Source: Desulfosporosinus sp.
GTDB lineage: Bacteria > Bacillota > Desulfitobacteriia > Desulfitobacteriales > Desulfitobacteriaceae
NCBI GenBank assembly: GCA_003132105.1
Contig: PKWS01000332.1
Span: 1-9,935 of the forward strand
Reading direction: 5' to 3'
Length of the DNA stretch: 9,935 bases
How positions within the stretch are numbered: position 1 is the stretch's first letter; every line of letters starts with the position of its first letter. The translations under genes were made by a program, and so were the position numbers. This document shows positions 6,664 through 9,935 of this stretch, in pieces. The notes beneath the pieces were generated by a model, which was not told the origin of the DNA, did not search any database, and was given only the letters and a program-made list of their open reading frames with translations.

Positions 6664-7360
6664 TAATAACGCTCTCTAGTTTTTGATCAAATCTCTTCTT
6701 AATCGCCAGACTAACTACTAATAAAACCAAAAAGCCGCACACTGCTGCAAAGGCGTATTTTGCTGTTGGTGACATATTTTCTCCAAGCCAGGAATAAATC
6801 AACGTCGCAGGTAATTGTCCAACTCCGGTACTCCAGAGAAATTCCCAAACCCCCATGGTCGTGAGTCCTGCGGCATAAGAAATAATGTCAAAGGGAACCA
6901 CAGGTAACAGACGGGCAATCATAATTGAATGCTTACCGTATTTGGCAAAAAATTTATCGGTCGTTTCCAGGCTCTTTTGACCAATCATTTTTTCAACGAC
7001 AGGGCGCCCGTAGGCTTTAGCAATCCAATAGCATAAAGCCGCTCCTAACATAGCTCCAGTCCAAGAATAAACTGCCCCCATCACCCAACCGAAGATCCAT
7101 GCATTAGCGAAAGTAATCACAAAGGCCGGTAAAGGTGCTACAATAGACTGAAAAATCATCAAGGCCATAGAAATTAGAGGTGCCCAGATTCCAAAGCCCA
7201 GTAAATAGGCCCTCATACCTTGAATGTCCGCTCGAGAAAGAATACTGGCTGCTGTATTTACCCCGTAGGTAAAAGAAGGTACAAAAAAGTAGCAGATTAC
7301 AGTCAATCCCAGTAAAACAGTCACAGCCAAGGCATTAAAATGTTTCTTTTTTAATGACAA
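6653..7360 (-). CDS. TVP38/TMEM64 family (DedA-superfamily, VTT domain) membrane protein
   Basis: This is the first gene of the operon: 235 residues with an N-terminal helix (about 9-28) and a VTT/SNARE-associated domain at about 52-200. The hallmarks are a Pro-rich reentrant segment (IVAPLPAFVITFANAW, 73-88), GAMLGAALCYWIAKAYGRP (102-120), ARLLPVVPFDIISYAAGLT (149-167), and a last helix at 204-220. DedA-superfamily proteins are linked to phospholipid or undecaprenyl-phosphate movement and to membrane homeostasis. I chose the TTG at 7360 because GGAG (7369-7372) stands 8 nt before it. The GTG at 7369 would begin inside that ribosome binding site. A 13-nt motif duplicated upstream overlaps this start region, so it may be regulated there. 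Confidence 0.88.
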   Translation of the reverse strand: MSLKKKHFNALAVTVLLGLTVICYFFVPSFTYGVNTAASILSRADIQGMRAYLLGFGIWAPLISMALMIFQSIVAPLPAFVITFANAWIFGWVMGAVYSWTGAMLGAALCYWIAKAYGRPVVEKMIGQKSLETTDKFFAKYGKHSIMIARLLPVVPFDIISYAAGLTTMGVWEFLWSTGVGQLPATLIYSWLGENMSPTAKYAFAAVCGFLVLLVVSLAIKKRFDQKLESVINDN

Positions 7361-7370
7361 TAGGATCACT
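7358..7370. repeat. 13-nt direct repeat over the TVP38 start (second copy 7530-7542)
   Basis: The string CAATAGGATCACT occurs at 7358-7370, covering the start codon and ribosome binding site of the first operon gene, and again exactly at 7530-7542, inside the right arm of the large palindrome. Two exact copies 172 nt apart around a promoter could be two sites for one regulator, or leftovers of a duplication. Confidence 0.55.
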
Positions 7371-7430
7371 CCAAATACCTATTATTTAGTAAATAACAAT
7401 GAGTACTTCAGTTTTATGTACGTATTTCCA

Positions 7431-7459
7431 ATTAAATTTCATTTACCTGATCATCACAA
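7431..7459 (-). promoter_or_regulatory. Candidate sigma-A promoter of the minus-strand operon
   Basis: On the minus strand TTGTGA (7459-7454) is followed after exactly 17 nt by TTTAAT (7436-7431), which match the -35 and -10 consensus at 4 of 6 and 5 of 6 positions. Transcription would begin near 7424, leaving a leader of about 64 nt to the TTG start. The region is AT-rich, so chance matches are expected. Confidence 0.45.
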
Positions 7460-7500
7460 CCTCTATCCTTTCCGACGATTTGAACTTAACTACCACTTTT

Positions 7501-7540
7501 AAATCCTATTACATAATTAATTTATTATGCAATAGGATCA
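7501..7540. promoter_or_regulatory. 40-bp near-perfect palindrome, possible operator
   Basis: The two 20-nt arms, 7501-7520 and 7521-7540, match as inverted repeats at 16 of 20 positions with no spacer; the core arm is ATCCTATT(A/G)CATAAT. No T-tract follows on either strand, so it does not look like a terminator. It lies about 40 nt upstream of the candidate -35 of the operon and also covers the stop of the small ORF at 7509-7661. The two-fold symmetry suggests a dimeric regulator site. Confidence 0.5.
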
Positions 7541-7661
7541 CTATACCATTATTTTCAATTTTTATATAGTGGTGGTTTTTCACTTTATCGAGCAAACCGC
7601 ACCGGAAATAATATATCTGGCAGGTTTTCTCCTGAGTCTTGCTGCCTTGATCACTCTCCAT
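7509..7661 (-). CDS. Small hypothetical protein coupled to recombinase remnant
   Basis: A 50-codon ORF begins at ATG 7661, overlapping the recombinase stop by 11 nt, with a well-placed AAGGAG 6 nt before the start. The predicted peptide begins MESDQGSKTQEKTC and ends in a hydrophobic NNGIVILLHNKLIM. It has two Cys and no recognised domain. The strong ribosome binding site and coupling argue that it was once translated. Its stop lies inside the large palindrome. It could also be a chance ORF in AT-rich DNA. Confidence 0.35.
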   Translation of the reverse strand: MESDQGSKTQEKTCQIYYFRCGLLDKVKNHHYIKIENNGIVILLHNKLIM

Positions 7662-8097
7662 CGGCTGCTCCTTGATGTGCATTATATTTACTCCAGTATT
7701 TCCTTGACCTCAACCCCAGTCCTAATATAAATGTAACCTCCACCATCGAATGGACAATAACTTTTTCTACAAGCCTGCGAAAAACTTCACCATCGAATTT
7801 AGCGAGAAGTGTATCCTGGAATTTCAAATATTCTTCAATTTCAGCAATTCTATTTTGCCGGATAAGCTTTTCAAGGTCAGCATCCTTGAGCTTCTGCTTA
7901 CGTTCACTCATTATCTCAATCTCGGCAGCGACCACCACGTACTCCTGTTCAAATGCAGTTACGCCGTTTTTGGCTTTGGCATTTAGCCTGACTAAGCTCA
8001 TAATGTCCTTCTGAAGTTCTTCAAGCCTCGTCTCTACTTCTTCCAGCGTATACTCCTGATGTATCATTACCAACCCTATATATATATTGGCAAGCAT
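7651..8097 (-). pseudogene. Large serine recombinase, C-terminal fragment
   Basis: The frame encodes the typical C-terminal part of a large serine site-specific recombinase: a long coiled coil (YTLEEVETRLEELQKDI, then EIEIMSERKQKLKDAD and IRQNRIAEIEEYL), the FDGEVFRRLVEKVIVHS segment, and VEVTFILGLGLR near the end. The catalytic resolvase domain with its Ser nucleophile, and the zinc-ribbon region, are missing. Recombinase-like sequence begins near residue 11 (ATG at 8067); the first ten residues are read from the neighbouring membrane-protein fragment on the other strand, so the junction is near 8067-8100. It is a remnant of an excised or decayed integrated element and should have no recombinase activity. 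Confidence 0.7.
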
Positions 8098-8262
8098 ACT
8101 TATGACTATAATATTTATGTATCTCTAGCAACGGGTTATTTTGTTTTAGCAGTCTTCTTTGCTGTAATCGGATCTCTTCTCTTTTACGTTAAAAATAATA
8201 GAGAGCAAGAAATTATTGAAATAAATGACATAAATTCAGAGGAGAAGTGGGTAGGGGATTGA
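8059..8262 (+). pseudogene. C-terminal tail of an unrecognised membrane protein
   Basis: The reading frame encodes a single membrane helix (about YFVLAVFFAVIGSLLFYV) followed by a charged tail (KNNREQEIIEINDINSEEKW) and a TGA stop, which looks like the natural end of a membrane protein. The nominal ATG at 8059 has no ribosome binding site and lies within sequence that belongs to the recombinase fragment on the other strand, so the original gene was probably cut near 8070-8100. It is followed by a strong bidirectional terminator. I cannot assign the family. Confidence 0.4.
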
Positions 8263-8351
8263 ATGATAGAAGACGAGCGAGCATACTTGAGGTAAAAGCC
8301 CAATTAACACAGTTTGAGTACGGTCTGGATCTGGACTGAACAGAAAATTTG

Positions 8352-8386
8352 AAAACACCGGAATCAGACCTTGATTCCGGTGTTTT
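8352..8386. terminator. Bidirectional rho-independent terminator
   Basis: A perfect 15-bp stem (arm AAAACACCGGAATCA at 8352-8366, complement at 8372-8386) encloses the 5-nt loop GACCT, with an A-run on one side and TTTT on the other. It can end plus-strand transcripts from the membrane-protein fragment and minus-strand transcripts from the HdrD fragment. The 97 nt between it and the HdrD stop show nothing I can name. Confidence 0.85.
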
Positions 8387-8483
8387 GAGGAGTTGATGCT
8401 GTGTCAAGGCCATAGATCGGGAAAATCAAAACATTTACCAAAAAGAATTGACTTGCTAATCAACGCAAATGCTGGTGCTGACT

Positions 8484-9113
8484 TTACAAGCTTGCTTCTA
8501 GAATTTCAGCAATATCCATGGTGATTATTTGTTGATCAGGTTCTCTCTTCTCAATTTCTCCCTTCAAAACAATCAGACAATACGGACAAGAAGTACAGAG
8601 CACTTTCGTCCCTGTGGCCAGGATTTCATGGGTCCGATTTATAGTAATCGCATTTTCGCTCTCTGCTTTCATCCAGAACCGTCCACCTCCAGCTCCGCAG
8701 CAGAATGAACTTTCCTTGGCTCTAGACATCTCTATTAAGCTGATACCTGGTATTGCGTTGAGGATTTCTCGTGGTTGATTATAAAACCCATTATAGCGTC
8801 CTAGATAGCAGGAATCGTGATAAGTAACGATTTCAAGTAGACCATTTACAGGCTTAAGCTTTCCACTGTACAGAAGATTCTCTAAGAAGGCTGCATGAGG
8901 GATAACTTCAAAGTCACCGCCAAACTGAGTATATTCGTTTTGCAAGGTGTTAAAACAGTGAGGACAAGTAGTAAGTATTTTCTTAACCCCCAATTTATTC
9001 CACATCGCAATAGTCTTCTTTGCTATTGTCTAATAAAGAAGTTCGTTTCCCATTCTCCGTACCGTTTCGCCACAGCACCCCTCATCCTCATCCAAAATAG
9101 CAAAATTAACGCC
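8484..9113 (-). pseudogene. HdrD-like CCG-domain iron-sulfur protein, C-terminal fragment with in-frame amber
   Basis: One continuous minus-strand frame from about 9113 encodes the C-terminal part of a heterodisulfide reductase subunit D-like (CCG-domain) protein. It shows GVNFAILDEDEGCCGE, a single TAG at 9032-9030, then TTCPHCFNTLQNEY, YHDSCYLGRYN with NQPREIL, SFCCGAGGGRFW, and CTSCPYCLIVL. These are the Cys-rich CCG motifs that bind the noncubane 4Fe-4S cluster. The usual N-terminal membrane or ferredoxin part is missing. After the TAG an ATG at 9005 opens a 173-codon ORF without a visible ribosome binding site. Relatives of this type commonly have Gln in the L-Y-Q context, so the TAG may be a CAG-to-TAG change; that is inference. 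Parent proteins serve electron transfer, often with EtfAB. Confidence 0.75.
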
Positions 9114-9356
9114 AGTAGTCACTGTAAAGCCTGCGGGAGTTGCCGGTAAGGGTGCCATTGCCTTGTTGAAGGTTGCAGTAATTATCGTTTCCTCTGCATT
9201 TGTTTCGGCGCTGACGAAATCAGGAGCAGGTATAGATGTACCAGTACCAGTCACTGCTCCGGCTCCTGGACCCGCTGGAGCAGTGACATTAGTCGTAGAA
9301 GCAGTGCTGAAATCGACGTATTTAGTTGTGAGTAATGTCAAGCCGTTATGGGCCAT
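9114..9356 (-). pseudogene. Surface-protein (Ig-like repeat) fragment fused to HdrD remnant
   Basis: Upstream of about 9113 the same frame changes character: a Thr/Ala/Gly/Pro-rich linker (TAPAGPGAGAVTGTG), then PDFVSAETNAEETIITATFNKAMA and PAGFTVTTG. This is the pattern of SwmB/Ig-like repeats in S-layer and cell-surface proteins of Firmicutes (x-FVSAxTNAxGTxVxxTFxKAM). It lacks a signal peptide and any start with a ribosome binding site; the ATG at 9356 lies at the border with the AlbA-type fragment. The in-frame fusion to an iron-sulfur protein must come from a deletion or recombination. Confidence 0.5.
9250..9287. repeat. 11-bp perfect inverted repeat
   Basis: GTCACTGCTCC at 9250-9260 is matched by its exact complement at 9277-9287 with a 16-nt loop. 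It lies in the linker-coding part of the surface-protein fragment (residues TAPAG...GAVTG) and may simply reflect repetitive coding sequence; no T-run follows. Confidence 0.4.
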
Positions 9357-9357
9357 T

Positions 9358-9648
9358 AAGCTGCATCTATTTTTATTTCATATTTATGACCGTCTACAAG
9401 GTTTGTATCGAAAAATAGGATTAAAACAAGAGGATTTGACGGATCAAGCAAACTATCAACAGCTTATTCTTGCTAACATTGAGCCGAACGTAAATTTAAG
9501 ATTTTATCCAGTCCAATATAACGAAAAAGTCCTAGGGGTTTTTGAACTATTCGAAAATGGCGATTCTCCATATATGCTAAAGAAGGACTATAACAAATTA
9601 AAGGCTGGTTACTGTTTAACCAGTAGAACCCACCTAAGAAGAATTTGA
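9358..9648 (+). pseudogene. AlbA_2/Schlafen-type DNA-binding protein fragment
   Basis: From about 9358 the plus strand encodes roughly 96 residues resembling AlbA_2 (Schlafen-like) domain proteins: LTDQANYQQLILANIEPNV, then a beta strand RFYPVQYNEKVLGVFEL, and SPYMLKKDYNKLKAGYC followed by THLRRI before a TGA. In family members this region precedes an IRxGS-like segment; here it is altered to TSRTHLRR. An upstream extension of the same frame to 9163 is only the antisense of the surface-protein fragment, so the real N-terminus is lost. There is no start codon with a ribosome binding site. Such proteins are often putative transcription factors or defence-related; this copy is probably non-functional. 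Confidence 0.5.
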
Positions 9649-9685
9649 GTGGTTATCGCAACGAAATCAAGGGATATAGAGAATG

Positions 9686-9742
9686 TGAAGAAAGAAAAAT
9701 GCCTGTCAATTCAATGAACTGACAGGCATTTTTCTTTCTTCA
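9686..9742 (+). terminator. Rho-independent terminator with 23-bp stem
   Basis: A perfect 23-bp inverted repeat (9686-9708 with 9720-9742, core AATGCCTGTCA/TGACAGGCATT) surrounds an 11-nt loop; the right arm contains the T-rich TTTTTCTTTCTT. It separates the gene-remnant region from the ABC transporter gene. The stem is near-symmetric, so it may also work on the minus strand. Confidence 0.85.
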
Positions 9743-9792
9743 TTACTCGGTGCCTAAAATAACTGTCACAAAACCTTTGGTATTGCATCTAT

Positions 9793-9798
9793 TATAAT
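9793..9798 (+). promoter_or_regulatory. Possible -10 element upstream of ABC gene
   Basis: A perfect TATAAT lies 87 nt before the ABC start and just after the terminator, where a promoter is expected. At 17-nt spacing there is no good -35 hexamer, so it may need an activator or be a chance match. Confidence 0.3.
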
Positions 9799-9884
9799 AT
9801 CTCTTAAAACTAAAAGTGAAGTCTAGGGTACTGCAGAAGGTTCGAGGATGGAAGCAACTGATAATTTAAGGCAGGGGTGGTAAC

Positions 9885-9935
9885 GTGATTAACTTGAAAG
9901 GAATTACCAAAATCTACTCGACTGGGACAGTTCAA
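9885..9935 (+). CDS. ABC transporter ATP-binding protein, N-terminus only
   Basis: A GTG at 9885 opens a frame encoding INLKGITKIYSTGTVQ up to the window edge. The pattern I-x-L-x-x-I-T-K-x-Y-x-T-G is the first strand of an ABC ATPase, most like the MacB/LolD exporter class. A GGGGTGG purine stretch lies 4 nt upstream. Walker A and all later motifs are outside the window. A short 11-codon ORF (ATG at 9848) ends just before it and may be a chance leader peptide. Confidence 0.65.
   Translation, partial: MINLKGITKIYSTGTVQ

Noticed and set aside
8247..8339. Short plus-strand ORF (about 30 codons, GTG or TTG start) ending just before the terminator
   Set aside because: The sequence LNDRRRASILEVKAQLTQFE is mildly protein-like, but no start codon has a properly spaced ribosome binding site.
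8213..8413. 66-codon minus-strand ORF across the terminator hairpin
   Set aside because: It reads through the perfect terminator stem and the opposite strand of the membrane-protein tail; no ribosome binding site or family resemblance.
9250..9287. 11-bp inverted repeat as a recombinase or att site
   Set aside because: It lies in a low-complexity linker-coding stretch; there is no second copy or flanking repeat in the window to support a site-specific function.
9163..9357. N-terminal half of a 161-codon plus-strand ORF
   Set aside because: It is the antisense of the surface-protein fragment; only the part after about 9358 looks like a real protein.

Overview
The window looks like a chromosomal segment of an anaerobic, low-to-moderate GC Firmicute, probably a spore-forming clostridial relative of Desulfosporosinus or Desulfitobacterium. 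This is inferred from the gene content (radical SAM enzyme, C_GCAxxG_C_C redox protein, HdrD-like CCG protein, YdjY-type lipoprotein), strong purine-rich ribosome binding sites, and GTG/TTG starts. No 16S gene or other taxonomic marker is present, so the assignment is tentative.

Layout. (1) Positions 1-7360 hold a tight minus-strand operon of nine intact genes. In transcription order they are: TVP38/DedA-like membrane protein; flippase-like (LPG_synthase_TM) protein; YdjY-type Cys-motif lipoprotein; small four-helix membrane protein; radical SAM enzyme with a Cys-rich tail; C_GCAxxG_C_C redox protein; GT2 glycosyltransferase (TIGR04283 type); GT-A-like transferase (TIGR04282 type); and a lipoprotein with three rhodanese domains. 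A probable tenth gene, a small membrane protein, has lost its end to a decayed transposase fragment that runs off the left edge. Several neighbours overlap by 8-29 nt, which suggests translational coupling. A candidate promoter (7431-7459) and a large palindrome (7501-7540) lie upstream.

(2) Positions 7509-9648 are a gene graveyard: the C-terminal part of a large serine recombinase with a small coupled ORF, the tail of an unrecognised membrane protein, the C-terminal part of an HdrD/CCG iron-sulfur protein with an in-frame amber codon, a piece of an Ig-like surface protein fused in frame to it, and a piece of an AlbA_2/Schlafen-type protein. Two strong hairpin terminators lie inside or beside this region. 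(3) At the right edge, an ABC transporter ATPase begins on the plus strand.

How the operon may work: the TIGR04282/TIGR04283 transferases are known as the 'rSAM/selenodomain-associated' pair. Here they sit with a radical SAM protein whose C-terminus (CxxC...SCCG) resembles, but is not, the Cys/Sec tail of the selenodomain radical SAM family. Two lipid-scramblase-like membrane proteins and two exported lipoproteins frame this core. Taken together this suggests a partly envelope-located sulfur/selenium- or lipid-linked modification pathway. That is inference; no substrate can be read from the sequence.
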